10,252 nt of DNA from GCA-2861595 sp035536185 (GTDB taxonomy: Bacteria > Actinomycetota > Acidimicrobiia > Acidimicrobiales > GCA-2861595), in contig DATLOM010000047.1 in NCBI GenBank assembly GCA_035536185.1, positions 1 through 10,252 on the forward strand, read 5' to 3'. Below the pieces are notes generated by a model that was not told where the DNA came from, did not search any database, and saw only the letters and a program-made list of their open reading frames with translations. This document shows, piece after piece, positions 1-7,030 of this stretch. A program made the translations under genes and the position numbers. Numbering within the stretch: position 1 is the stretch's first letter; every line of letters starts with the position of its first letter.

Positions 1-1
1 C

Positions 2-196
2 GTTCGCCGGTGGACGGTGGAGGAGGCGGCCGAAGTGGTGGGCCGGCCCCTGGCCGAGGCCCTGGCGTGCGACCAGGGCCTCCGGGCCGAGAACGCCCTG
101 GCTCTGGGCTGGCGGCCCAGCCACCCTGGCATCATCCAGGACCTGGTCGCCGGGTCGTACCGATCGTCTTCGACGGGATCAACCGGGAAGGAGGCT
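2..196 (+). CDS. C-terminal tail of NAD-dependent epimerase/dehydratase-like protein (5' end outside window, no stop of its own)
   Basis: The frame is open from base 2 and encodes about 50 residues that read like the very C-terminus of an NAD(P)-dependent epimerase/dehydratase of the extended SDR type. They include RRWTVEEAAEVVGRP, then a helix ending RAENALALGWRPSHP, then GIIQDLVAGSYR. The 'LGWRP.HP....DL..GSY' ending is characteristic of that family as I know it. The catalytic YxxxK and the Rossmann glycines would lie upstream, outside the window, so activity cannot be judged. There is no stop codon after the family's usual end: the frame passes through a Ser/Gly/Thr-rich linker (about bases 162-196) straight into the next gene's ATG. 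This is either a natural two-domain fusion or an epimerase gene that lost its stop. The family call rests on the tail only. Confidence 0.5.
185..194 (+). promoter_or_regulatory. Internal Shine-Dalgarno that sets the start of the DUF5519 gene
   Basis: The purine run GGGAAGGAGG lies two bases before the ATG at 197, with its AAGG core slightly further off. It sits inside the open frame from the upstream epimerase tail. This supports independent initiation at 197 even though the frame is continuous. Confidence 0.55.
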
Positions 197-697
197 ATGA
201 CCGGCGCGCTCGTCGTCGACCCCCGCCACCCGGACCTGCCCAGCCGCCAGGGGCCGCGTCCGGTCACCACCCAGCCCTCGGCCGACAACCCCTTCCCCCA
301 CCAGCAGGTCACACAGACGGCCCCCGTCGAGCTCCAGGAGCGGTTGTTCCGCCGGGCCGCCTCGCTGCCCGGGGTGACGGTCCAGGACAGCTGCGTGTCG
401 ATGCCCGGCGCCCGTGCCTTCCATCTGGACGAGGAGATGGCCGGCGGCCCGGAGGGCGCCTTCCAGTGCGCCCGCGAGTTCGCCCACATCCACCCCGCAG
501 GCGACGGCAGCCTGCACCTCACTCTTCCCGGCGGCGTGAGGGAGGAGGCGCAGGCAAAGGGGTGGGGAGAGCCGCACCCGATTAGCGGGACCCTGCTGCT
601 CTTCGGGCCCCGCAACGAAATCGAGCTGGAGACGGTCTGGCAGATCCTGCTCGTCTCGTACCGCTACGCCCTGGGCGACCTCGGGCCCGACACCTGA
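197..697 (+). CDS. DUF5519 / 'luciferase' domain protein
   Basis: A 166-residue protein if started at the ATG with the adjacent Shine-Dalgarno. After a Pro-rich N-terminus (residues 1-40) comes the compact domain of the family named DUF5519 or 'luciferase' (the Pfam name comes from fungal luciferase homologues). Visible hallmarks are FAHIHP at 95-100, GSLHLTLP at 104-111, KGWGEPHP at 121-128 and a closing segment with FGPRNE followed by an aromatic helix (VWQILLVSYRYALG). The conserved His residues (97, 99, 107, 127) are present. Bacterial members are small and mostly uncharacterised, so light emission should not be inferred from the name. The reading frame continues upstream into an epimerase tail, so a longer fusion product is possible. 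The stop TGA lies 46 bases before the SRPBCC start, which suggests co-transcription. Confidence 0.8.
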   Translation: MTGALVVDPRHPDLPSRQGPRPVTTQPSADNPFPHQQVTQTAPVELQERLFRRAASLPGVTVQDSCVSMPGARAFHLDEEMAGGPEGAFQCAREFAHIHPAGDGSLHLTLPGGVREEAQAKGWGEPHPISGTLLLFGPRNEIELETVWQILLVSYRYALGDLGPDT

Positions 698-743
698 GGC
701 GTGAGTGGAGGTCCGCTCTATCCAATCCCCCAAGGAGATCACT

Positions 744-1163
744 ATGCAGGTCGATACCGAGGTTGAGATCGAGGCCGGACCGGAGCGGGTCTGGGAGGTG
801 ATGACTGACGTCGAGAGCTGGCCCCAATGGACGGCGTCGGTCGAACGTGCGGAGCGGCTCGACGACGGGCCCCTCCAGGTGGGAAGCCGCGCCCGACTCA
901 AGCAGCCGAAGTTCCCGCCCGTGGTATGGGCGGTGAGCGAGCTCGATCCCGGGAAGTCGTTCTCATGGACGGCCAAGAACGTCGGCGTTACCAGCATCGG
1001 CGAGCACCGGATTGTTCCGAGGACGAGCGGTGGCGTCACCGTGAAGCTCAGCCTGCGCCAAGCAGGCCCACTGGCGCCGCTTCTGGCGCTCCTCACGAGC
1101 AAACTGACACGCCGGTACGTCGAGACCGAGGCGCAGGGTCTCAAACGCCGCTGCGAGACGTGA
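744..1163 (+). CDS. SRPBCC-fold protein (polyketide cyclase/dehydrase-like)
   Basis: A 139-residue protein. I chose the ATG at 744 because AAGGAG (732-737) stands six bases before it and the SRPBCC domain begins at once (MQVDTEVEIEAGPERVWEV). An upstream in-frame GTG at 705 lacks both. Typical START/Bet v 1-like features are visible: a first strand, the helix motif 'A.PE.VWEVMTDVESWPQW' at residues 11-29, a GSRARLKQP strand, and a C-terminal amphipathic helix (about 118-138) that usually closes the hydrophobic cavity. Family members bind hydrophobic ligands or act as cyclases/aromatases. Here there is no polyketide gene to point to a substrate. It may share a transcript with the DUF5519 gene 46 bases upstream. 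The specific function is unknown. Confidence 0.85.
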   Translation: MQVDTEVEIEAGPERVWEVMTDVESWPQWTASVERAERLDDGPLQVGSRARLKQPKFPPVVWAVSELDPGKSFSWTAKNVGVTSIGEHRIVPRTSGGVTVKLSLRQAGPLAPLLALLTSKLTRRYVETEAQGLKRRCET

Positions 1164-1170
1164 ATAGGAG

Positions 1171-1192
1171 GAGCCGGACCCACGGCCGGCTC
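1171..1192 (+). terminator. GC-rich hairpin after the SRPBCC gene, possible terminator
   Basis: GAGCCGG (1171-1177) pairs perfectly with CCGGCTC (1186-1192) across an 8-base loop, eight bases after the SRPBCC stop. There is no U-tract, which is common for actinobacterial terminators but also makes the call uncertain. It would separate the upstream gene pair from the ABC operon. Confidence 0.4.
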
Positions 1193-1193
1193 G

Positions 1194-1235
1194 ATGCGAG
1201 GCCCCGTCGTCTTCACCGAAGCCGGCGGCAAGTGA
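1194..1235 (+). pseudogene. Possible 13-codon stub of a quinone-oxidoreductase-type N-terminus
   Basis: AGGAGGAG (1166-1173) precedes an ATG at 1194 that encodes MRGPVVFTEAGGK before a TGA at 1233-1235. The peptide resembles the first strand of zinc-type alcohol dehydrogenase/NADPH:quinone reductase proteins (MRAVVFTE.GG). It could be a leftover of a deleted gene. The segment is short enough that chance is a serious alternative, and the Shine-Dalgarno lies inside the hairpin described above at a long distance from the ATG. Confidence 0.2.
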
Positions 1236-1289
1236 TCAGACAGAACTCAGAAAGCGTCCGCACCTACGGTGCGGTGAGAGGAGGAGGCG
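1236..1289 (+). promoter_or_regulatory. Candidate promoter/operator of the ABC transporter operon
   Basis: Two heptamers, TCAGACA (1236-1242) and TCAGAAA (1247-1253), lie 11 bp apart with a 4-bp spacer. A TACGGT hexamer at 1265-1270 fits the actinobacterial -10 pattern TANNNT. A GAGAGGAGGAGG Shine-Dalgarno at 1276-1287 is placed for the ATG at 1290. SARP/AfsR-type activators are known to bind heptameric direct repeats at 11-bp spacing overlapping the -35 region, and a SARP-like regulator is encoded 1.7 kb downstream. The linkage of the two is inference. If TACGGT is the true -10, the leader is very short. Confidence 0.35.
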
Positions 1290-2204
1290 ATGGAGACACC
1301 CGTGATCGAGGCCCGCCGGCTCACGAAAGCGTATGGCCCCCGTGTGGCCGTCGACGACCTGAGCTTCGAAATCAGAGCGGGCAGGGTGACCGGCTTTCTC
1401 GGTCCCAACGGCGCAGGGAAGACGACCACGCTGCGGATGCTGCTCGGCCTCGCCGCCCCCACCTCGGGTATGGCAAGGATTTGGGGTCGTCCCTACGTCG
1501 AGCTCGACCATCCGTCCCGTCTGGTCGGCGTCATGTTGGACGCGTCGTCGTTCCACCCTCGGCGCAGTGCTCGGGACCACCTCCGCTGGGTGGGCGCGGC
1601 CACTGGCATCGCTCGGCCCAGGATCGAGGAAGTCCTGGGCGAGGTCGATCTGACGGGTGCAGGCCAACGCCGGGTGGGCGAGTTCTCACTGGGCATGCGC
1701 CAGCGGCTCGGGCTGGCCACGGCCGTGCTCGGTGACCCACAGCTGCTTATCCTCGACGAGCCGGCGAACGGGCTCGATCCGGCTGGCATCCGCTGGCTAC
1801 GCGGTTGGCTGCGCTCCTTCGCCCGGCGCGGAGGCACCGTATTCGTCTCCAGCCACCAACTTGGTGAGTTGGCCCAGATGGCCGATGATGTCCTTGTCCT
1901 CCGTGAGGGTCGCCTCCTAACCCACACCACCGTGGAGGACCTCACTGCCGGGACGGCGCCCGCCGTGCGCGTCCGCTCGGCAGAGCCGGAGCGTCTGGCC
2001 ACCCTGCTACTGGCTGCCGGCGGCCGCCTCGAAACCGGTGACGCCGCGGCACTCCGTGTACGAGGGCTGCGCCCAGAGCAGGTCGGGGCGGCGGCGCTGA
2101 CCGGTGGCATCGTGCTCCATGAGTTGGTCGCCGAGAGGCACAGCCTCGAGGACGTGTTCCTCGACCTGACGGAGAAGGAGGAAGACGGTGCCCATGTTGC
2201 TTAA
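1290..2204 (+). CDS. ABC transporter ATP-binding protein (DrrA/BcrA/CcmA-like)
   Basis: A 304-residue nucleotide-binding subunit that would energise export by the permease encoded next to it. The start is well supported by GGAGGAGG just upstream. Visible motifs are Walker A GPNGAGKTT (38-46), a signature region FSLGMRQR (132-139) in which LGMRQ replaces LSGGQ as in many BcrA/DrrA-type exporters, Walker B LLILDEP (152-158), D-loop GLD (161-163) and H-loop His189. The usual Q-loop Gln is not obvious; the corresponding stretch reads VMLDASSFHPRRSARDHL (81-98), a variant I know from actinobacterial exporters. The last 90 residues form the accessory domain common to this class. The gene overlaps the permease gene by 17 bases, which indicates translational coupling. 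The substrate (drug, lipid, peptide) cannot be inferred. Confidence 0.92.
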   Translation: METPVIEARRLTKAYGPRVAVDDLSFEIRAGRVTGFLGPNGAGKTTTLRMLLGLAAPTSGMARIWGRPYVELDHPSRLVGVMLDASSFHPRRSARDHLRWVGAATGIARPRIEEVLGEVDLTGAGQRRVGEFSLGMRQRLGLATAVLGDPQLLILDEPANGLDPAGIRWLRGWLRSFARRGGTVFVSSHQLGELAQMADDVLVLREGRLLTHTTVEDLTAGTAPAVRVRSAEPERLATLLLAAGGRLETGDAAALRVRGLRPEQVGAAALTGGIVLHELVAERHSLEDVFLDLTEKEEDGAHVA

Positions 2205-2931
2205 GGCGGAGTTCATCAAGATGGCCAGCACCAAGACCGTGCTCGGCCTGATGGTGGGGGCGACCGCCGTTGCCGGCCTAGGCGCCGCTTCCACGATCAT
2301 GAGTGCCAGGACCGAGGACCTCGGTCGGGCGGTGCACGATCAGCCGTTCTTCATGCTGGCCTCGATCAACGTGGCGATGTTCGCCATAGTCCTGGGCCTC
2401 CGCACCTTCACCGACGAGTTCCGCTATGGGTCCATCGTTCCCACCCTGCTCGTGGCTCCCGACCGCCGGAAGGTGGTGGCGGCGAAGGTGGCCACCTCCG
2501 CCGCTGCCGGCGCCGCCCTGGCCGCGGTCGCCTATGTGGTGATGCTCGCCCTCGCCCTGGCGCTCATCGGGGCGAAGGGGGCGGAGTCCACCTTCGTGGC
2601 GAGAGACGTCGCCGCGCTGGGCGGTGCGGTGCTGGCTGGGGGCCTGTGGGCAGCCATCGGCGCTGCCGTCGGCGCCATCGTGCGTCACCAGGTGGCGGGC
2701 GTGGTCGGCGCTTTGGTCTGGGTCCTCCTCCTGGAGAACCTCGGCGCCGGGCTCCTTGGCGACGCGGCGCGGTTCCTCCCCGGGCAGGCCGCCCATGGCC
2801 TGGCGCAGGCATCCCAGGCGGGGACGATCTTGACCCCTGCAGCGGCCGCCGGCCTCCTCGTGGCCTACACCGTGGTCGCGGCCGGGGCAGCGATGCTGCG
2901 GATGGCCCGAACGGACGTCGCCCCCACCTGA
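2188..2931 (+). CDS. ABC-2 type transporter permease
   Basis: A 247-residue membrane subunit, partner of the upstream ATPase. AAGGAGG (2175-2181) stands six bases before the GTG at 2188, which I take as the start; the ATG at 2194 is an alternative that removes two residues. After a short cytoplasmic N-terminus (LLKAEFIKM) six hydrophobic spans are visible at roughly 17-37, 54-74, 101-128, 139-160, 165-185 and 215-238. The conserved first cytoplasmic loop TDEFRYGSI...LLVAPDRRKVVAAK (75-100) is the region that contacts the ATPase in ABC-2 exporters. The gene starts inside the ATPase gene in a different frame, so the two proteins are probably made in fixed ratio. With one ATPase and one six-helix permease, the expected complex is a 2+2 exporter in the plasma membrane. 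Confidence 0.88.
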   Translation: MPMLLKAEFIKMASTKTVLGLMVGATAVAGLGAASTIMSARTEDLGRAVHDQPFFMLASINVAMFAIVLGLRTFTDEFRYGSIVPTLLVAPDRRKVVAAKVATSAAAGAALAAVAYVVMLALALALIGAKGAESTFVARDVAALGGAVLAGGLWAAIGAAVGAIVRHQVAGVVGALVWVLLLENLGAGLLGDAARFLPGQAAHGLAQASQAGTILTPAAAAGLLVAYTVVAAGAAMLRMARTDVAPT

Positions 2932-2949
2932 GCCAACGCATTCGGCGAC

Positions 2950-2990
2950 GCTCGTCCGGAAACCCTACGGAGCAGTCCCGAAGGACGAGC
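2950..2990. repeat. Inverted repeat between the ABC operon and the AfsR-like gene
   Basis: GCTCGTCC (2950-2957) and GGACGAGC (2983-2990) are perfect inverted copies with a 25-base spacer, in the 106-base gap between permease stop and regulator start. It could be a weak terminator for the ABC operon or an operator for the regulator gene. The long loop argues against an efficient terminator. Confidence 0.35.
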
Positions 2991-3027
2991 TGTTCGACAA
3001 ACCGTTCCGGTGTGGTTGGCTGTCCGT

Positions 3028-3032
3028 GGAGG
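3028..3032 (+). promoter_or_regulatory. Shine-Dalgarno that decides the AfsR-like start
   Basis: GGAGG ends five bases before the GTG at 3038. The earlier in-frame GTG at 3026 would overlap this site and has no Shine-Dalgarno of its own. The protein from 3038 begins MEIRLFGSFEV, the standard beginning of SARP-type regulators. Confidence 0.6.
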
Positions 3033-3037
3033 CAGCG

Positions 3038-6000
3038 GTGGAGATTCGCCTGTTCGGGTCGTTCGAGGTGATTGTTGACGGGCGCACGCTGCCGGTCGCC
3101 GGCCATAGCGAGCGGTCCTTGCTCGCTGCGCTGGCGTGCTCGGCGGGTCGGGTCGTGGCTGTGGAGCGCCTCATCGACGACCTGTGGGGCGAGGACTTGC
3201 CGGCCAACCCGACGAACGCCCTCCAGGTACGGGTGTCGAAGCTCCGGCGCCAGCTTGGTGGTCGGATCAGCACACGGCCTGCTGGCTACGCCCTCGAGGT
3301 CGAAGCGGACGACGTCGACGTCGTCCGCTTCGCCCGGCTGGTCTCCGGTAGGCGGTTCGAGGAGGCGCTGGCCCTCTACCGCGGCGCCCCCCTCCCCGAG
3401 TTCCGCGACCAGGAGTGGGCGCAGGCCGAGGCTACCCGGCTGGAGGAGCTGTATCTGGCCGCGGTCGAGGAGCACGTCGAGAACCGCCTGGGAGACGGCG
3501 GTGACGTAGCCCTCGTCAGCGACCTCGAAGCCCTTGCGGCAGCCCATCCTCTGCGGGAGCGCCTGCGAGGTCAGCTGATGCTCGCGCTCCATCGCCGCGG
3601 CCGGAGTGCCGACGCCCTCGCCCGCTACCAGGAGGGCCGGCGCCTGCTGCGCGACGAGCTCGGCCTCGATCCCTCTGATGCGCTGCAGCAGCTGGAAGGC
3701 GCCATCCTCCGCCAGGAGGAGACGCTGCATGTCTCCGCACCGAACTTCAGACTCCCGACCAACCTGCCGGCGCGGCTGAGTTCCTTCATCGGCCGCGACG
3801 CCGACCTTAGCCGGGCGCTGGCGGCCCTCGGGCGGAGCCGTCTCGTCACCCTGACCGGACCGGGTGGTGCAGGCAAGACGTCGCTCGCCGTCGAGACCGC
3901 GCGAACCGCAGCATCGTCGTACCGGGACGGAATCTGGTTCGCCGCCCTCGCCGGGGTCGTGGACCCTGCCCACGTCCCCCTGGCTATCGCTGAGGCGCTG
4001 GGGATCGCCGACCCCGCTCTGGCTCCCCGGGAGCTCGTCAGCGCGTGGCTCTCCCAGCGTGAGGTTTTGTTGGTGCTCGACAACTGTGAACACATCGTCG
4101 ACGCCTGTGCCGGCCTGGTCGAGCAGGTGCTGCGTTCGGCCGCAGCGGGCACACGCATCATGGCGACGAGCCGTGAGGCCCTGGGCGTCCCCGGCGAAGT
4201 GCAGCTGCCCGTCCCCCCGCTCGCCCACGCGGAGGCCATGGCGCTCTTCGTCGAGCGGGCGGCGGCTGTCAACCCCGGGTTCGAGCTCGGGCCGAATGAA
4301 GGCGCAGTGAGTGGGATCTGCCAGCGCCTCGATGGCATGCCGCTGGCCATCGAGCTCGCCGCCGCCCGAGTCAACATGTTTCCGGCGGCCGAAATCGCCA
4401 GGGGCCTGAATGACCGCTTCCGGCTGCTCACCGGCGGCCCGCGCACCGCCGAAACCAGGCACCGCACGCTCCGCGCCACCATCGACTGGAGCCACGATCT
4501 CCTCACCGAGCCGCGGCGGGTGCTCCTGCGACGTCTGTCGGTGTTCCGGGGCGGCTGGACGCTCGAAGCGGCAGAGGCTGTCTGCGCCGGCGGCGCAGCG
4601 CCTGCGGGCGACGTGCTCGAGCTGCTCACCGGCCTGGTCGGGCAGTCCCTCGTCGTCGCTTTGGATGGGCGCTTCCGGCTCCTGGAGACGATTCGGGAGT
4701 ACGCCGGGGACCGGCTCGTCGATGCGGGCGAGGCGGAGGCGGTACGAGAGCGCCACGCCCGCTACTTCGTGGATCTCGCCGAGCAGACCGAGCCCGAACT
4801 GCGGCGGCCGCAGCAGGCCGAGTGGCTGGCGCAATTGCGCGCCGAGGACGACAACTTCCAGCTGGCGATGCACTGGTGTCGGGAGCGGGCTACGGACGAG
4901 CCCGATCTCGGCCTCCGGCTGGCGGCCGCGCTGGGGTGGTACTGGTACGTGGGCCGCCAGACCGAGGGACGAAGCGAGCTTGCCGCCGCGCTCGACGCCT
5001 CCCCCGGCGGGTCGTCCCTGGTGCGTGCCCGCGTGTTGCAGGCGCTGTCACTCGCGCTGCGGCCGGCGGGCTGCATCGTGCACCCGAGCAGGGAGGCGGC
5101 CGAGGCGGCCCGCCAGAGCCTCGAGCTCTTCGCTGGTGCGAACGATCCCGCTCGGGCGGCGATCTCGCAACTGCTGCTGGCGGTGGAGGGCGTCGCCGGG
5201 GGAGACGTCGCCGGATGCCTTGAGCAGGTGGTCGTGGCCCGGGGGGTCCTGGCCGGCCTCGGTGACCGCTGGGGTCAGGCGCTGGCCGACTTCGTTGCAA
5301 TGGAAATCCTGCTACGGAACGGCGCCGACCAGCGGGCCCTCCCCCTCGCCGAGGCAGCCATCGCATCCTTCGAGGATCTGGGCGACGACTGGGGTCGCTC
5401 CGCGGTACCCATGCACCTGGGCGCCGGCCTGCGGCTCGCCGGGCGTACAGAAGAGGCGGTCACCGTTCTGCACCAGGCCCTCGTGGTCTGTCGTGCCGCC
5501 GGTCTGGAGAACAACGTGGCGCGGGTGTGTGCCGAGCTGGGGGGAGCCGCGGCTGACATCGGCCATACCGAGGAGGCTCTGCACTGGTACGGCGAGTGTG
5601 AGCAGGTGGCCCGCTCGCTCGGCAACGACACGATGCTCAGCCTGGCGTCTCTCGGCTACGGCATCGTGGCCCGTCTGCGCGGGGATCCAGCGGAGGCCAA
5701 GCGTCGTTTCACCGATGCCCTGGAGGTCACCGGCCGCGCCGCAATGGCGAGCGAGTCGGTGGCAGCGCTCACCGGGTTGGCCGCCGCACAGCTGGACTCG
5801 GGGGATCTCGAGGAGGCATCTGCGACGCTTTCCCGCGCCTCGGGGGCGCTTGGCGGCGTCGGCGAGCCCGGGGTGCGGGCGGGCGTGCTGGAGCAGCGGG
5901 CCCGGCTGGCCGTCGCTCACGGGCGCCCGGCCGCCGCCGCCGCCCTCCTCGCCGAGGCGAGCTCGCTCCGGGACGGTGCGGTCCGCCCCCGAACCGCACT

Positions 6001-6121
6001 GGAGAGTCGCGACGTCGACGAGGTGGCTGTGACCCTGCGGCCCGACGGGTCCGCCCCCGACGAGACAGCGGAACGCACCACAGGAGCATCCCGGGGCAAA
6101 GCCGCCCGGACCCGCCAGTAG
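3038..6121 (+). CDS. AfsR/SARP-like transcriptional regulator (winged helix-BTAD-NB-ARC-TPR)
   Basis: A 1027-residue multidomain regulator. Residues 1-92 form an OmpR-type winged helix (MEIRLFGSFEV..., then LIDDLWGEDLPANPTNALQV, the recognition region, and STRPAGYAL at the wing). Residues about 97-240 are the BTAD helical domain typical of SARPs (ALALYRGAPLPEF; LRDELGLDPSDALQQLE). A linker leads to FIGRD (250-254) and a STAND/NB-ARC-type ATPase with Walker A GPGGAGKT (274-281), Walker B LLVLDN (344-349) and the GMPLA motif (433-437). From about 600 to 1000 the protein is Ala/Leu-rich helical repeat, consistent with TPRs. No C-terminal LuxR-type helix-turn-helix is present. Architecture and length match AfsR, which activates genes in response to phosphorylation or ligand signals. 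The gene follows the ABC operon in the same direction after 106 bases, so the pump is the obvious candidate target; this is inference. The long minus-strand open frame across it is a GC-rich shadow. Confidence 0.93.
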   Translation: MEIRLFGSFEVIVDGRTLPVAGHSERSLLAALACSAGRVVAVERLIDDLWGEDLPANPTNALQVRVSKLRRQLGGRISTRPAGYALEVEADDVDVVRFARLVSGRRFEEALALYRGAPLPEFRDQEWAQAEATRLEELYLAAVEEHVENRLGDGGDVALVSDLEALAAAHPLRERLRGQLMLALHRRGRSADALARYQEGRRLLRDELGLDPSDALQQLEGAILRQEETLHVSAPNFRLPTNLPARLSSFIGRDADLSRALAALGRSRLVTLTGPGGAGKTSLAVETARTAASSYRDGIWFAALAGVVDPAHVPLAIAEALGIADPALAPRELVSAWLSQREVLLVLDNCEHIVDACAGLVEQVLRSAAAGTRIMATSREALGVPGEVQLPVPPLAHAEAMALFVERAAAVNPGFELGPNEGAVSGICQRLDGMPLAIELAAARVNMFPAAEIARGLNDRFRLLTGGPRTAETRHRTLRATIDWSHDLLTEPRRVLLRRLSVFRGGWTLEAAEAVCAGGAAPAGDVLELLTGLVGQSLVVALDGRFRLLETIREYAGDRLVDAGEAEAVRERHARYFVDLAEQTEPELRRPQQAEWLAQLRAEDDNFQLAMHWCRERATDEPDLGLRLAAALGWYWYVGRQTEGRSELAAALDASPGGSSLVRARVLQALSLALRPAGCIVHPSREAAEAARQSLELFAGANDPARAAISQLLLAVEGVAGGDVAGCLEQVVVARGVLAGLGDRWGQALADFVAMEILLRNGADQRALPLAEAAIASFEDLGDDWGRSAVPMHLGAGLRLAGRTEEAVTVLHQALVVCRAAGLENNVARVCAELGGAAADIGHTEEALHWYGECEQVARSLGNDTMLSLASLGYGIVARLRGDPAEAKRRFTDALEVTGRAAMASESVAALTGLAAAQLDSGDLEEASATLSRASGALGGVGEPGVRAGVLEQRARLAVAHGRPAAAAALLAEASSLRDGAVRPRTALESRDVDEVAVTLRPDGSAPDETAERTTGASRGKAARTRQ

Positions 6122-6282
6122 TCCGCACCACCACGCTGCCGCTTTCGCGAAGGCGTATCCCGCCGCTGCCAGCAGGCTACGGCCGTCGCCTCGGCGCACT
6201 CGGCTCCCTCCGGTGATCGCACGACGGCGTTTCGCAAGGCCGCGGACAGCGCCCGGAAAGCGCTAGGCGAGACCGTCGGTGC

Positions 6283-6561
6283 ATGGAGCACTCCCATCCG
6301 CAAGGACCGACGCCGCAAGAGACGGTGTTCTCGGTGCCGGCCATGACGTGCCGGCACTGCGTCCGCGCCATCAGCGCACAGGTCCGCGATGTCGAGGGCG
6401 TCATTGCGCTCGAGGCCGATACGACTACGAGGACCATCCGAGTCCAGGGCGCCGCGGACCCGGATGCGGTCTGCTCGGCCATCGCCGCCACCGGCTACGA
6501 GGCCAGCGTCGTGACCCGCTCACCTCTTGAACAGGAATCGACCGGAGGTCATCTCTCATGA
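6283..6561 (+). CDS. Small HMA-domain metal-binding protein (CopZ-like)
   Basis: A 92-residue protein with one heavy-metal-associated domain at about 13-80. The metal loop is MTCRHC (21-26; Cys23 and Cys26), followed by the helix VRAISAQVRDVEGV, a strand and a terminal ATGYEASV, all as in CopZ and the N-terminal domains of P1B-type ATPases. These proteins carry Cu(I) or similar soft metals in the cytosol and hand them to a transporter. The N-terminus MEHSHPQGP is His-bearing. No good Shine-Dalgarno is seen before the ATG; upstream in-frame alternatives look worse. The 161 bases between the AfsR-like gene and this start show no gene and no clear promoter. The stop overlaps the start of the next frame (ATGA), so a metal operon was probably once present, but its second gene is broken and no intact metal ATPase follows here. 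Confidence 0.82.
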   Translation: MEHSHPQGPTPQETVFSVPAMTCRHCVRAISAQVRDVEGVIALEADTTTRTIRVQGAADPDAVCSAIAATGYEASVVTRSPLEQESTGGHLS

Positions 6562-6940
6562 ACATCGACGATCGGGTACTTGACCACGCGGTGGACCACG
6601 GCGTCCACGGAGATGCTCACGCAGAGCATGCGCCCGCCCATACCGAGCAAGCGAGGAGGTCGAGGAGCTTCCCGGCGTCGTTTCCGCCCAGGCGGGCCAC
6701 GTCACCTGAAGACTGACAGCGCAGGGCGAGCAGGTCGATGACGATGCACTGAATCGGGCGGCCGCAGCTGCCGGCTTCACGGTACGACATGACGTCGACC
6801 GCTGCAGCACTCAGCGCCGCCACTCCTTACGCCTCCGCCTCTTCGACGCGGAGCGGGCAACCGCCAAGCGGGGCCCTGGCGACCCGGCGCCAGCCGCCGC
6901 CATCAGTCCCGCGAGCGCCGAAGCAGCGTCGAAGGAATAG
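6558..6940 (+). pseudogene. Frameshifted second HMA-domain gene (metal-transport remnant)
   Basis: The ATG at 6558 overlaps the CopZ-like stop and has GGAGG at 6544-6548. In its own frame it gives 52 residues that begin His-rich (MNIDDRVLDHAVDHGVHGDA) and end at 6716 without any domain. In the frame starting at 6653 the DNA reads EEVEELPGVVSAQAGHVT, then an in-frame TGA (6707-6709), then RLTAQGEQVDDDALNRAA and AAAGFTV. This is the second helix, strands and terminal 'AGF.V' of an HMA domain. That frame stays open to a TAG at 6938-6940. The CxxC loop expected just before 6653 is not preserved in any frame (nearest reading CARPYRAS). One frameshift plus one nonsense change therefore separate it from a working gene. 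Ancestor: a second metallochaperone or the N-terminus of a P1B-type ATPase. Sequencing error is possible but would need two events. Confidence 0.6.
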
Positions 6941-7030
6941 TCCGCCCGGAGGGTGGGTTCACGAGCCCCCGACGGATACGTCTGTCCACATCAATACCCA
7001 ACCCGGGTACCGTATAGAAGGAGAGCCGTT

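Noticed and set aside
2564..4873. 769-codon open frame on the minus strand opposite the permease and AfsR-like genes
   Set aside because: It lies antisense to two clearly recognisable genes, contains no recognisable domain and is Pro/Arg/Gly-rich, as expected of a high-GC shadow frame.
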